In this document: piece after piece, positions 1-11,606 of the stretch
Layout: the number at the start of each line of letters is the position of its first letter
How positions within the stretch are numbered: position 1 is the first letter of the stretch
Assembly (NCBI GenBank): GCA_025938035.1
Contig: JAICQE010000105.1
Span: forward strand, 1 to 15,918
Source of the DNA: Vicinamibacteria bacterium
Lineage (GTDB): Bacteria > Acidobacteriota > Vicinamibacteria > Vicinamibacterales > UBA2999
Direction of reading: 5' to 3'
Length of the DNA: 15,918 nucleotides
Made by a program: the position numbers and the translations under genes
The notes under the pieces: model-generated
Told to the model about the DNA's origin: nothing
Seen by the model: the letters and a program-made list of their open reading frames with translations, nothing else
Databases searched by the model: none

Positions 1-925
<925 letters not shown>

Positions 926-945
926 GGATGATCTGAGGATAAACG
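926..945. promoter_or_regulatory. Very short divergent gap between prfC and the hydrolase gene
   Basis: Only 20 bp separate the two divergent start codons. The gap carries the GAGG ribosome binding site of the hydrolase gene but no room for two promoters, so each promoter must lie within the other gene's 5' coding part or the transcripts have nearly no leader. Confidence 0.6.
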
Positions 946-1746
946 ATGGCGGTCGATTCACCGTATTGCATTTCTGTGACGCGCATCGACGTCGACACCG
1001 TAGACGGGCGGATGGACTGCCATGTCTTCACCCCCGAAGGCCTGCCTCGCCGCAGCGCCGAAGGCGCGGAGGCGTGGCCGCCCGTGATCCTGTTCATGGA
1101 TGCGTTTGGCATCCGGCCGCAGCTCGCGGAGATGGCCCAGCGTCTCGCCTCGAACGGCTACTTTGTCGTGGTGCCCAACCTGTATTACCGGAGCGGCGTG
1201 TACGCCCCGTTCGATCCGAAGCTCGTAACCGCCGAAGGCCCTGAGCGCGACCGCTTCAAGGGCATGATCCGATCGATCACCGACACGATGGTGATGCGCG
1301 ACACTGCTGCTGTGATCGCCATGATCGACGCGCATCAATCCGCTCGCCCGGGTCCCATCGGCGTCGTCGGATACTGCATGGGTGGAGGATTTGCGCTGAG
1401 TGCTGCCGGAACGTTTCCCGAGCGTGTCGCCGCGGCGCTGTCGTTCCACGGCGGGTCGCTCGCGACCGACAAGCCGGATAGCGCCCACCTGTTGGCCAAC
1501 CGGATGCGTGCGCGTGTCTATGTCGGAGTCGCGGAAATCGATCCCAGTTTTTCGCCGGAACAGCAGCACCGTTTGGAGACGACGTTGTCGCAGGCCGGCG
1601 TGAACCACACGATTGAAACCTACAAAGGCGCGCGCCACGGTTTTGCCGTGACCGGACATCTGGTCTACGACCGGGATTCCTCGGAGCGCCACTGGCAGCG
1701 GCTGCTGCAGGTGCTGCGCGAGACACTTCAGACCAGGCTGAGCTAA
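946..1746 (+). CDS. Dienelactone hydrolase family protein
   Basis: Alpha/beta-hydrolase of the dienelactone hydrolase family, probably cytoplasmic because no signal peptide is visible. The 266-residue length is usual. The nucleophile elbow GYCMGG places the catalytic Cys at about residue 144. The likely partners are Asp199 (in AEIDPSF) and His231 (in ARHGFA), giving the family's Cys-Asp-His triad in the expected order. The start is supported by GAGG seven bases upstream of the ATG. Family members cleave dienelactones in chlorocatechol degradation or act as general carboxylesterases. No aromatic-degradation genes lie nearby, so the substrate cannot be told. The gene is divergent from prfC and is followed by a strong hairpin at 1779-1799 that may end its transcript. 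Confidence 0.9.
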   Translation: MAVDSPYCISVTRIDVDTVDGRMDCHVFTPEGLPRRSAEGAEAWPPVILFMDAFGIRPQLAEMAQRLASNGYFVVVPNLYYRSGVYAPFDPKLVTAEGPERDRFKGMIRSITDTMVMRDTAAVIAMIDAHQSARPGPIGVVGYCMGGGFALSAAGTFPERVAAALSFHGGSLATDKPDSAHLLANRMRARVYVGVAEIDPSFSPEQQHRLETTLSQAGVNHTIETYKGARHGFAVTGHLVYDRDSSERHWQRLLQVLRETLQTRLS

Positions 1747-1778
1747 GTCTGCCGTCTTGGCGGTGCCTTGGGTCTGCC

Positions 1779-1799
1779 GGAACGCCTCGGCGGCGTTCC
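1779..1799 (+). terminator. Hairpin after the dienelactone hydrolase gene
   Basis: Perfect 8-bp inverted repeat, GGAACGCC and GGCGTTCC around a five-base loop, 32 bp after the stop codon. No T-run follows (the next bases are TTGGGC), so it is a stem without the tract of a classical intrinsic terminator. It may stop or protect the transcript. Confidence 0.4.
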
Positions 1800-1851
1800 T
1801 TGGGCGATCGGCACATCGATTGCCACCCACATCATTGGCCGGGAGGTTGAG

Positions 1852-2577
1852 ATGAAGTGGTTGATCGTCGCTGGTGCGCTCGTGATTTCGATTCCCGCGG
1901 TCGCGCAGGTCAACAGCCGTCCGACCGATCCCCCCATTGTGTCGGCCGAAAACGACGCCTGGTACCGTCTCGGCGAGCCGGTCGTCGTATCTGGCGAGTT
2001 CTACTATCCGGCCGGGCCCGTCACCTTCTTCAACGGCAACGTGATGGTCCGTGTCGGGCACTACAACGGTGTACCGCTGTACGCCGATATGACACTCGAG
2101 CCGCATAGCATCGTGTTCGTGCCCATAGGCCGAGGTCAGATGCAGCCGTATGAGCGGCTTCGCACCGGCGACCTGGCAGGGACATCAGGCAGCCGTCTGC
2201 CATCGTTCCCTGGCCGGAGCGACCGACTTCCACGCGAGATCGCCTCGATACCGGCGCTGCCGCCTGTTCCGCAGGCGGTCGGGACAATCAGCGCGGTCAC
2301 GCCGGAACGGCCCGTCGGGACGACCGGAATCGAGCTCGGCGCGCCGGTCATGCCGCCGCCGCAGCGCGGAAAACCGTTTACCTACGACAGCGTCTCGGTG
2401 CAGTTCATGGGTGAGAAGTGGGTCATGGCGGGACCGTCGATGGAAATGCCGGCGGGCCTGGCTCAGATTGCGGAGTACAAGGGATTTCCGGTTTATGCGC
2501 GCGAGGGACAGCAGAACGTGCGCATCTATTTGCCGCTGACCGCGGGGCGCGTGGCCCCGTTTGTTCCGAAGCGCTGA
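1852..2577 (+). CDS. Secreted protein of unknown function with an internal duplication
   Basis: I do not recognise the family. The 241-residue protein begins with a signal peptide: MKW, a hydrophobic stretch to about residue 15, then AVA-Q as a likely signal peptidase I site near residue 18. There is no lipobox Cys, so an exported soluble product is expected. The start at 1852 is chosen over the upstream in-frame start at 1768 because GGGAGG sits five bases before it and the signal peptide begins exactly there. The mature protein has two similar domains, about residues 35-102 and 176-241, joined by a Pro/Gly/Ser-rich linker. They share HYNGVPLYA versus EYKGFPVYA, then VFVPIGRGQMQPYER versus IYLPLTAGRVAPFVPKR. 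It could be an envelope or periplasmic structural protein. Confidence 0.75.
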   Translation: MKWLIVAGALVISIPAVAQVNSRPTDPPIVSAENDAWYRLGEPVVVSGEFYYPAGPVTFFNGNVMVRVGHYNGVPLYADMTLEPHSIVFVPIGRGQMQPYERLRTGDLAGTSGSRLPSFPGRSDRLPREIASIPALPPVPQAVGTISAVTPERPVGTTGIELGAPVMPPPQRGKPFTYDSVSVQFMGEKWVMAGPSMEMPAGLAQIAEYKGFPVYAREGQQNVRIYLPLTAGRVAPFVPKR

Positions 2578-2596
2578 GGTTCGCCTGAAGTACGAG

Positions 2597-2614
2597 GTCC
2601 GCCGAAAGGCGGAC
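2597..2614. repeat. REP-like palindrome with GAAA loop between convergent genes
   Basis: GTCCGCC, GAAA, GGCGGAC: a perfect 7-bp stem with a GNRA tetraloop in the 47-bp gap between the convergent stops of the secreted protein gene and truA. Its place suits a bidirectional terminator, though no T-run follows on either side. I recall similar palindromes dispersed in Vicinamibacteria intergenic regions; only this copy lies in the window. Confidence 0.5.
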
Positions 2615-2624
2615 ACTACGTGCG

Positions 2625-3407
2625 TTACGCTTGGCGGAGCGTGACAACGGATCGGACCGGCACATCGCGCGTGTCGCCGGCGTAATACACGCGCTCGAGG
2701 AACAGCCCCGACGCCGGCGCCGTCAGCCGTGCCGCGTCGCCCGAATCGGATGCAAGCAGCGCCTGCACATCGCCGGGGGCAAGGCCTCCGCGCCCAATCT
2801 CCACCAGGACGCCGACCATGCGCCGGACCATCTTCCAGATGAAGTGCGAGCCCTCGATGTGAAAGAGGATCAGATCCTCGTCCTCGTGGATATCGAACGC
2901 GTCCACCAGCACCTCTGTCGATTTCTCGCCCGGCTCGTCGTCCGAGAATGCGCGGAAGTCGTGGAAGCCGACGAAGATCTGCGCGGCGTCGCGCATCGCG
3001 GTCACCGACAAATCCTCCTTGACCCACCAGACGAATGGCTTCGCAAACGCCGTGCGCCGGCGCGCCACCTGGTAGAGATAGCTTCGCGCCACCGCATCGT
3101 GCCGGGCGTGAAACCGGTGCCGAACGCGCTCAACACGAAGCACGACGATGTCGGCGGGCAGGGCGTCGTTGATACGCCGGCGCAGCGTATCCGGCGGCAG
3201 GTTCGAGACCACGTCGAGGTGGGCGACCTGCGCGAGTGCATGGACGCCGGCGTCGGTCCTGCCTGAGCCGTAAAGCTCGAAGTCAGTCGCGCCCGTCGCA
3301 GTGCGAACGGCGCGTTCCAGCTCTCCCTGCACGGTTCGAGCGTTGGTTTGAATCTGCCAGCCGCTGTATCGCGTCCCTGCGTATTCGATCGTCAGCTTCA
3401 GTCTCAT
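2625..3407 (-). CDS. truA: tRNA pseudouridine synthase A
   Basis: Converts uridines 38-40 in the anticodon stem-loop of many tRNAs to pseudouridine; cytoplasmic. The 260-residue product is full length for the family. The catalytic motif GSGRTDAGVHA puts the active-site Asp at residue 52, the conserved RSYLYQV gives Tyr110, and FIWKMVRRMVG lies at about 189-199. An in-frame upstream extension to 3566 exists, but the start at 3407 is preferred: the family begins with a short strand (MRLKLTIEYAGT), and GGAG lies six bases before this ATG. It is convergent with the secreted protein gene and divergent from treZ with a 60-bp gap. Confidence 0.95.
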   Translation of the reverse strand: MRLKLTIEYAGTRYSGWQIQTNARTVQGELERAVRTATGATDFELYGSGRTDAGVHALAQVAHLDVVSNLPPDTLRRRINDALPADIVVLRVERVRHRFHARHDAVARSYLYQVARRRTAFAKPFVWWVKEDLSVTAMRDAAQIFVGFHDFRAFSDDEPGEKSTEVLVDAFDIHEDEDLILFHIEGSHFIWKMVRRMVGVLVEIGRGGLAPGDVQALLASDSGDAARLTAPASGLFLERVYYAGDTRDVPVRSVVTLRQA

Positions 3408-3417
3408 GCGGATCTCC

Positions 3418-3454
3418 GGTCCCGGCACCATCCCTGCAGAGCAGGGCCGGGGTC
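3418..3454 (+). promoter_or_regulatory. Two-part hairpin in the treZ leader
   Basis: In the 60-bp truA/treZ divergent gap, CCCTGC-AGA-GCAGGG (3432-3446) makes a perfect 6-bp stem. It is flanked by GGTCCCGG (3418-3425) and CCGGGGTC (3447-3454), which pair over 8 bp with two G-U pairs on the forward transcript; a six-base bulge lies on one side. It ends 13 bases before the treZ start and could affect translation or mark an operator. Confidence 0.4.
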
Positions 3455-3467
3455 TACGATCCCATCG

Positions 3468-5378
3468 ATGTCCAGCCAAACAGCCGAGTTCAAAACGCCA
3501 CTGATGAGTTCCGAGGCGAGACGTCTCCCAATCGGAGCGGAACCTCAGCCGGGAGGCGGAGTGCATTTTCGCGTGTGGGCGCCGGCCCCTGAAACCATCT
3601 CCCTCGTGATCGACCGGAACGGGCAGCCGCAGGACGTTCCTCTGAATACCGAGCCAGATGGGTATCGTGCCGCGTTTGTCGACGACGCCGCGCCGGGTAC
3701 GCGCTACTGGTATCGCGTGGATGGCGATCTGCTGCCGGATCCTGCGTCACGTTATCAACCAGACGGACCGTTCGGCGCATCGGAGGTGGTTGCGCCGGGA
3801 CGCTATACCTGGAAATCGGCTCCGTCTGACGGCGTGTCGATGCGAGGTCAGGTGATCTCCGAGATTCACATCGGCACGTTCACTCCGGAAGGGACCTGGG
3901 CGAGCGCGGCGACGAAGCTCCCGCTGCTGGCGCGCACAGGGATCACGATGGTCGAGGTGATGCCCGTCGCCGAGTTTCCCGGCCGCTTTGGCTGGGGCTA
4001 CGACGGTGTGTTCCCGTTTGCGCCGACGCGCCTCTATGGGACGCCGGACGATTTCCGTGCGTTCATCGACACCGCGCACGAGCTCGGCCTGGCAGTCATC
4101 CTCGATGTGGTCTACAACCACCTCGGTCCCGACGGCTGCGTCTTTGGCAGGTACTCGCGCGACTATTTCGCACGCTCGAACGAATGGGGAGAAGGACTGA
4201 ACTTCGACGGACCCGGCGCCGGTCCGGTCCGTGAGTTCTTCAGCAGCAACGCCGCGTACTGGATCGACGAGTATCGGCTCGACGGTCTGCGGATCGACGC
4301 CACGCAGGCCATGCACGACGAATCCGACGAGCACATCCTCGTGCTGATCACCCGGCTCGCGCGCGCCGCTGCGGCGGAGCGGCGGATTGTCCTCATCGCC
4401 GAAAACGAGCCGCAGCACGTCCGCCTGGTGCGCCCGGTGGAGCAGGGCGGGTGCGGCCTCGACGGACTCTGGAACGACGACTTCCACCACAGCGCGGTCG
4501 TGGCGATGACCGGACGCAGGGAGGCCTACTTCAGCGACCATCACGGCGCGCCGCAGGAGTTCGTGTCGGCGGCGAAGCACGGCTATCTCTTTCAGGGCCA
4601 GCGCTACGCATGGCAGAAGCAGGCGCGCGGCACGCGCGCCGACGGCGTCGAGCCGGCGGTCTTCGTCAACTTCATCGAAAACCACGATCAGCTCGCCAAT
4701 ACGGGCGACGGATCGCGGACGCATGCGAGCACCACACCCGGCCGCTATCGCGCCATGTCGGCGCTGTTCATCCTGATGCCGGGCACGCCGCTGCTGTTCC
4801 AGGGGCAGGAGTTCGCGGCTTCGGCGCCGTTTCTGTTTTTCGCGGATCACCGCGCGGAACTGTCGGCCGCCGTTCAAAAGGGACGGGCCGAGTTCCTGTC
4901 TCAGTTCCCGAGCCTGGCGTCCGCCGAGATGCAGCGTCAGCTGCCGGCGCCGCACGATCCACGTACGTTCGAGCGCGCGATCCTCGATTGGCGCGAATAC
5001 GACACGCACGCACCTCATCGGCGGCTGTACGAGGATTTGATCGCCATGCGCCGCGGCGATCGTGCGTTTGCCGAACCGCACGCAGGAGCTGTTGACGGCG
5101 CCGTGCTGGCGCCGGAGGCGTTCGCGCTGCATTACTTCTCCGATCGCCCCGGGGACGAGCGGCTGCTGTGCATCAATTTCGGTCCCGATCTCGTCGCCGC
5201 GTCGTTTCCGGAGCCGCTCCTGGCGCCGCCGGACGGACACGAGTGGCAGGTGCGCTGGTCGAGCGAAGACCCTGAGTACGGCGGCACGGGCACGCCGGCG
5301 GTGTCGGGTGATCACGGCTGGACGATTCGCGGCCATTCCGCCGTCGTGCTGAAGCCGAAAGTAACAAGTGACACGTAG
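3468..5378 (+). CDS. treZ: Malto-oligosyltrehalose trehalohydrolase (GH13)
   Basis: Hydrolyses the alpha-1,4 bond next to the terminal trehalose unit of maltooligosyltrehalose and frees trehalose: the second step of the TreY/TreZ route, cytoplasmic. The 636-residue protein has an N-terminal beta-sandwich (about 20-115, with PIGAEPQPGGGVHFRVWAP typical of TreZ), a GH13 barrel and a C-terminal beta domain (about 540-630). The GH13 regions are intact: DVVYNH at 213-218; GLRIDATQ with nucleophile Asp277; LIAENE with acid Glu312; ENHDQ with His406 and Asp407. No clear ribosome binding site marks the start. The ATG at 3468 is preferred over 3348, which would run into truA, and over the possible ATG at 3504. 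Its end overlaps the debranching enzyme gene by 11 nt, so the two are probably co-translated. treY is not present here. Confidence 0.93.
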   Translation: MSSQTAEFKTPLMSSEARRLPIGAEPQPGGGVHFRVWAPAPETISLVIDRNGQPQDVPLNTEPDGYRAAFVDDAAPGTRYWYRVDGDLLPDPASRYQPDGPFGASEVVAPGRYTWKSAPSDGVSMRGQVISEIHIGTFTPEGTWASAATKLPLLARTGITMVEVMPVAEFPGRFGWGYDGVFPFAPTRLYGTPDDFRAFIDTAHELGLAVILDVVYNHLGPDGCVFGRYSRDYFARSNEWGEGLNFDGPGAGPVREFFSSNAAYWIDEYRLDGLRIDATQAMHDESDEHILVLITRLARAAAAERRIVLIAENEPQHVRLVRPVEQGGCGLDGLWNDDFHHSAVVAMTGRREAYFSDHHGAPQEFVSAAKHGYLFQGQRYAWQKQARGTRADGVEPAVFVNFIENHDQLANTGDGSRTHASTTPGRYRAMSALFILMPGTPLLFQGQEFAASAPFLFFADHRAELSAAVQKGRAEFLSQFPSLASAEMQRQLPAPHDPRTFERAILDWREYDTHAPHRRLYEDLIAMRRGDRAFAEPHAGAVDGAVLAPEAFALHYFSDRPGDERLLCINFGPDLVAASFPEPLLAPPDGHEWQVRWSSEDPEYGGTGTPAVSGDHGWTIRGHSAVVLKPKVTSDT

Positions 5379-7461
5379 CAACTTGCAAGTGGGTGAAGTG
5401 ATTCCCCACGTCGGGATAACTGACACCGAGCTGGTGCGCCGCATCCGATGGGAGCCGACGCCCGAGGGACGACAGGAGCTGGCCTGGAAGGAATGGCTGG
5501 TGACGAACGGCCTCGGCGGCTATGCGAGCGGAACGATTTCCGGGGCGGTGACCAGGCGATACCACGGCCTGCTGATCGCGGCACTGCCGACGCCCTTCGG
5601 TCGGACGGTGATGCTCAATTACGTCTGGGAGCAGCTCCGTTTCGGCGACGGCCGTGTCGTTGCCCTGCCCACTGTCTACAGCACGACGGACGGAAAAGGG
5701 TTCGACTGCTCGCGGTATCTGGCCGCCTTCCGGCTCGAAGCGGGCCTGCCGGTGTGGGAATACGAGGTCGAGGGCGTGCGGTTCGAGAAACGCGTGCTCA
5801 TGCCCCATCTCCAGAACACGACGCACATCTCCTATTCACTCCTCTCCTCCGAGCCCGTGCGACTCGAGCTGAGGCCGCTCATCGCCTTCCGGCTGCACGA
5901 AGCCCCGGTCGATCAGTCATTGGACGTTCCGTATGGCGTCTACGCCCTGGGCGATCGATTCGAGGTCCTGCCGGGCGGCGACCTGCCGCCGCTGCGGCTT
6001 TTTCTGCACGGCCACGAGAAAGCATTCACGGTCATCCCCGAGCTCTTCCCCTCGCTGGTCTACGAGCTGGAACAGCACCGCGGCTACGAATGCCTTGGCG
6101 ATCTCTGGAGTCCGGGGTATTTCCGCCTGAGCCTGACCCCGGACAGCCCGGGCGCCCTGATCGCGTCAACAGAATCGTGGGAAACGATCGGCGCGCTGAC
6201 GCCGCGTGACCTGCCATATGCGGAGCACCGGCGCCGCACGCGGCTCGTCGAAGCCGCAAAGGCGCCAGAGCCGGGGATCGTGGGCGAGCTGGTGCTGGCG
6301 GCGGATCAATTCATCATCACGCCGGCCGGCCGCGTCGAGGAGGCGGCGCGCGCCCGCGCCATGGGTGACGAGGTCCGCACGGTGATCGCGGGCTATCACT
6401 GGTTCACGGACTGGGGGCGCGACACGATGATCAGCCTGGAAGGCCTCACGCTGTGCACGGGGCGGCAGCGCGAGGCGGGCTACATCCTGCGCACCTTCGG
6501 GCATTACGTGCGCGACGGGCTGATTCCGAACATGTTCCCCGAGGGAACCAAGGAAGGCCTGTACCACACCGCGGATGCGACGCTGTGGTTCTTCCATGCC
6601 GTGCATCGCTACGTGACCGCCACTCACGATCGGTCGACGCTGCGCCAGCTCCTCCCGACGCTCAAGTCGATCGTCGAACGTCACGTCGCTGGAACCCGGT
6701 TCGGGATCGCTGTCGACCCCGGTGACGGCCTGCTGCGCCAGGGTGCGGAAGGGTACCAGCTGACGTGGATGGACGCGAAGGTCGACGACTGGGTCGTCAC
6801 GCCCCGCCGCGGCAAGCCGGTCGAGATCAACGCGCTCTGGTACAACGCGCTGCGGCTGATCACCGAGTGGCTCCGTCAGGAAGGCGATCCGATGGCCATC
6901 GAGACGGATGAGCGCGCGGCGCGCGTCCACGAGTCGTTCAATGACCGGTATTGGTACGCGGACGGCGGCTACCTCTACGACGTGATCGACGGCGAGGGCG
7001 GCGACGATCCGGCCTGCCGTCCGAATCAGATCTTCGCGGTGTCGCTCGATCACCCCGTGCTCGACGGCGAGCGCTGGCGGCCGGTCTTCGACGTCGTCCG
7101 CGATCACCTGCTGACGCCAGTTGGACTTCGTTCGCTGGCGCCCGGTCATCGTGACTACAAGGCGCAGTACTACGGTGATCTACGTTCGCGCGACGCGGCC
7201 TATCACCAGGGAACCGTGTGGGGCTGGCTCGTGGGTCCGTTCGTCGATGCATGGCTGAAGGTGAATCCTGGAGACACGGCGGGTGCGCGCCGCTGCCTGA
7301 CCGGCTTCGAAGCCCATCTGAGCGACGGAGGCGTTGGAACGCTGAGCGAGATCTTCGACGCCGAGCCGCCCTATACGCCGCGCGGCTGCGTTGCGCAGGC
7401 GTGGACCGTGGCTGAGGTTCTCAGGGCTTGGCTTCTTACTGAAAATCCCAAATCCCAATAA
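5368..7461 (+). CDS. Glycogen debranching enzyme (amylo-alpha-1,6-glucosidase type)
   Basis: Removes alpha-1,6 branches from glycogen or limit dextrin; cytoplasmic. The 697-residue protein matches the bacterial/archaeal two-domain form, with a GDE_N-type domain to about residue 290 (EWLVTNGLGGYASGT near 42-56, RRYHGLL at 63-69) and a GDE_C-type alpha/alpha barrel after it. Barrel motifs are WFTDWGRDTMIS at 345-356 with the conserved acid Asp352, LTWMDAK near 465-471, EINALWYNAL near 486-495, YHQGTVWGWL near 612-621, and GTLSEIFDAEPPY at about 658-670 with Glu661. The start is a GTG inside the last codons of treZ, an 11-nt overlap that suggests coupling. The pair links glycogen breakdown to trehalose formation. 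The stop touches the stop of the convergent UPF0182 gene with no base between. Confidence 0.92.
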   Translation: MTRSNLQVGEVIPHVGITDTELVRRIRWEPTPEGRQELAWKEWLVTNGLGGYASGTISGAVTRRYHGLLIAALPTPFGRTVMLNYVWEQLRFGDGRVVALPTVYSTTDGKGFDCSRYLAAFRLEAGLPVWEYEVEGVRFEKRVLMPHLQNTTHISYSLLSSEPVRLELRPLIAFRLHEAPVDQSLDVPYGVYALGDRFEVLPGGDLPPLRLFLHGHEKAFTVIPELFPSLVYELEQHRGYECLGDLWSPGYFRLSLTPDSPGALIASTESWETIGALTPRDLPYAEHRRRTRLVEAAKAPEPGIVGELVLAADQFIITPAGRVEEAARARAMGDEVRTVIAGYHWFTDWGRDTMISLEGLTLCTGRQREAGYILRTFGHYVRDGLIPNMFPEGTKEGLYHTADATLWFFHAVHRYVTATHDRSTLRQLLPTLKSIVERHVAGTRFGIAVDPGDGLLRQGAEGYQLTWMDAKVDDWVVTPRRGKPVEINALWYNALRLITEWLRQEGDPMAIETDERAARVHESFNDRYWYADGGYLYDVIDGEGGDDPACRPNQIFAVSLDHPVLDGERWRPVFDVVRDHLLTPVGLRSLAPGHRDYKAQYYGDLRSRDAAYHQGTVWGWLVGPFVDAWLKVNPGDTAGARRCLTGFEAHLSDGGVGTLSEIFDAEPPYTPRGCVAQAWTVAEVLRAWLLTENPKSQ

Positions 7462-10214
<2,753 letters not shown>

Positions 10215-10218
<4 letters not shown>

Positions 10219-11201
10219 GACGACCTGTAATGGGTGCCCGCGGCATCGAGGTCCGCGCGGATGGCGCGGGCCAGCGGCGCCGGGGACACGACGCGGGCGA
10301 ACGGTCCCCAGCTCAGGATCCAGCTGCGCAGCGCCCAGTCATGGCACACGTTCATGGTCAGGCGCATCCGCCCGTCGCCGTTCTCGCGCACATCCTGCGA
10401 TGGATGCCATACCCGCGCGCGGACATAAGGCGCCACGTCAGCTGCGAACTCAATTTCTACGCGCTCCGGCGGCCCGGTGTTTACCCCGAGCGAATTGGCA
10501 AAGACGTCGTCTCCGATGTCCTGCCTGGGGGTGAACGTCTGCTTTTCCAGCGTCACGGAGGTGATGCGGTCGATGGCAAAGGTGCGGACAGACTTGTACT
10601 CCGGAACGTAGGCGAGGAGATACATTCCGCCCTGGGCGAAAGCCAGGCGATACGGATGGATCGTATATTCCTTGACGCGCTTGCCGGACACCGAGTGATA
10701 GGTCATCGTCGTCACCCGGAAATGCAGAGTCGCCTCGAGCAGGCGGGCGACGATATCGGGGGAGGTGGCCGCGCCGCGGGCCCCTGGCCCGGGTTTGGCG
10801 GCCAGCACCGACGGCAGGCGGTCGAGGAACTGGCGCATGCGCGGCGACAACATCTTCTCGAGCCGCGCAAAGGCGTTCGTCAGGTCGCGCTGAAAAGGCG
10901 TTCCGGCCACGGCCTCGAGCAGGTTGCGGCTCAGATAGAGCGCGCAGAGCTCCGGCAGCGTGAAGCCGGACTCGAGCCCGTGCAGCGCCTGGCCGTCGAT
11001 GCGCCAGTGCACGCGCCCCTCCTCGTCTCGTTCATCGTAGAGCGCGAATCCCGCTTCCTGCAGCGCGGCGAGATCGCGGCGGATGGTGCGCGTCGTGACG
11101 TCGAGCTCCGACGCGAGGCCGTCGATCGTGGCGCCATGACGCGATGACTCCAGCGCGTGCAGGAGACGCCACTGGCGGATGACTTCCTGGTTACGCGGCA
11201 C
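10215..11201 (-). CDS. WYL-domain transcriptional regulator (HTH-WYL-WCX)
   Basis: DNA-binding regulator, 328 residues. The N-terminal winged helix-turn-helix of HTH_11/DeoR type spans about 8-60 (IDGLASELDVTTRTIRRDLA). The WYL domain lies at about 155-225 and the C-terminal WCX-type extension at about 245-320. In the WYL core the usual Trp is replaced: the segment reads GGMYLLAY. WYL domains sense ligands, often nucleic acids or nucleotides, in repressors and activators, including regulators of phage defence. Here the neighbours are housekeeping genes, so the target is not evident; autoregulation of its own unit is possible. The start is GTG, with a weak AGG upstream. It lies 11 bases after the S4 gene, and its stop overlaps the UPF0182 start by four bases. 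Confidence 0.9.
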
Positions 11202-11212
11202 GCTGCCTGATC

Positions 11213-11599
11213 TTACTCGCCCTCTTTGAAACGCCGGATCTCGCGACGCCGCCGGCGATCCGGCGTTCCCGCCGCGGCCGCCGCTGCGCGGTAGGCGCGT
11301 TCCTGGCGGCGCATCTCGACTTCTTCGGGAGACGGCTTCGGCGTGACGTCGTCGTACAGCGCACGCGCTTCAGTCTTCTTGACGTGCTCCTCGAGGATGA
11401 TCCGGACGATCACATCCTGGAAGCGGCCGGCGCCCCGGCTGATGCGAACGCGATCGCCTTCACGAACAAGCCTGTTTGGTTTGGCGTGATTGCCGTTGAC
11501 GTCGACCTTGCCGCCCTCGCAGGCCCGCTTCGCCTCCGAACGTGTCTTGAACAGGCACGCGACATCGAGCCAGATGTCGAGGCGGATGCTGTCGCTCAC
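11213..11599 (-). CDS. S4-domain RNA-binding protein (Hsp15-like)
   Basis: Small RNA-binding protein of 128 residues. The S4 domain covers about residues 5-65 (RLDIWLDVACLFKTRSEAK, then GGKVDVNG and VREGDRVRI). The tail is highly charged, rich in Arg, Lys and Glu (PDRRRRREIRRF), and suits rRNA contact. The closest known type is the ribosome-associated Hsp15 (HslR), which binds free 50S subunits carrying nascent chains; other small S4 proteins cannot be excluded, so no symbol is given. The start is GTG, seven bases after the foldase stop, with no obvious ribosome binding site; coupling to the upstream gene is likely. Confidence 0.87.
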   Translation of the reverse strand: MSDSIRLDIWLDVACLFKTRSEAKRACEGGKVDVNGNHAKPNRLVREGDRVRISRGAGRFQDVIVRIILEEHVKKTEARALYDDVTPKPSPEEVEMRRQERAYRAAAAAAGTPDRRRRREIRRFKEGE

Positions 11600-11606
11600 G
11601 GCGCGG

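Noticed and set aside
1768..1851. Longer N-terminus for the secreted protein
   Set aside because: The internal ATG at 1852 has GGGAGG at ideal spacing and begins a clean signal peptide; the extension crosses the hairpin at 1779-1799.
958..2106. 382-codon open frame on the reverse strand
   Set aside because: Spans two forward genes with good ribosome binding sites and a recognisable catalytic triad; no family features of its own.
3408..3566. 53-residue N-terminal extension of TruA
   Set aside because: It would overlap the treZ start, is Arg-rich and unlike the family; ATG 3407 has GGAG six bases upstream.
3747..5444. 565-codon open frame on the reverse strand
   Set aside because: Antisense to treZ, whose GH13 motifs are all intact; Arg-rich shadow product.
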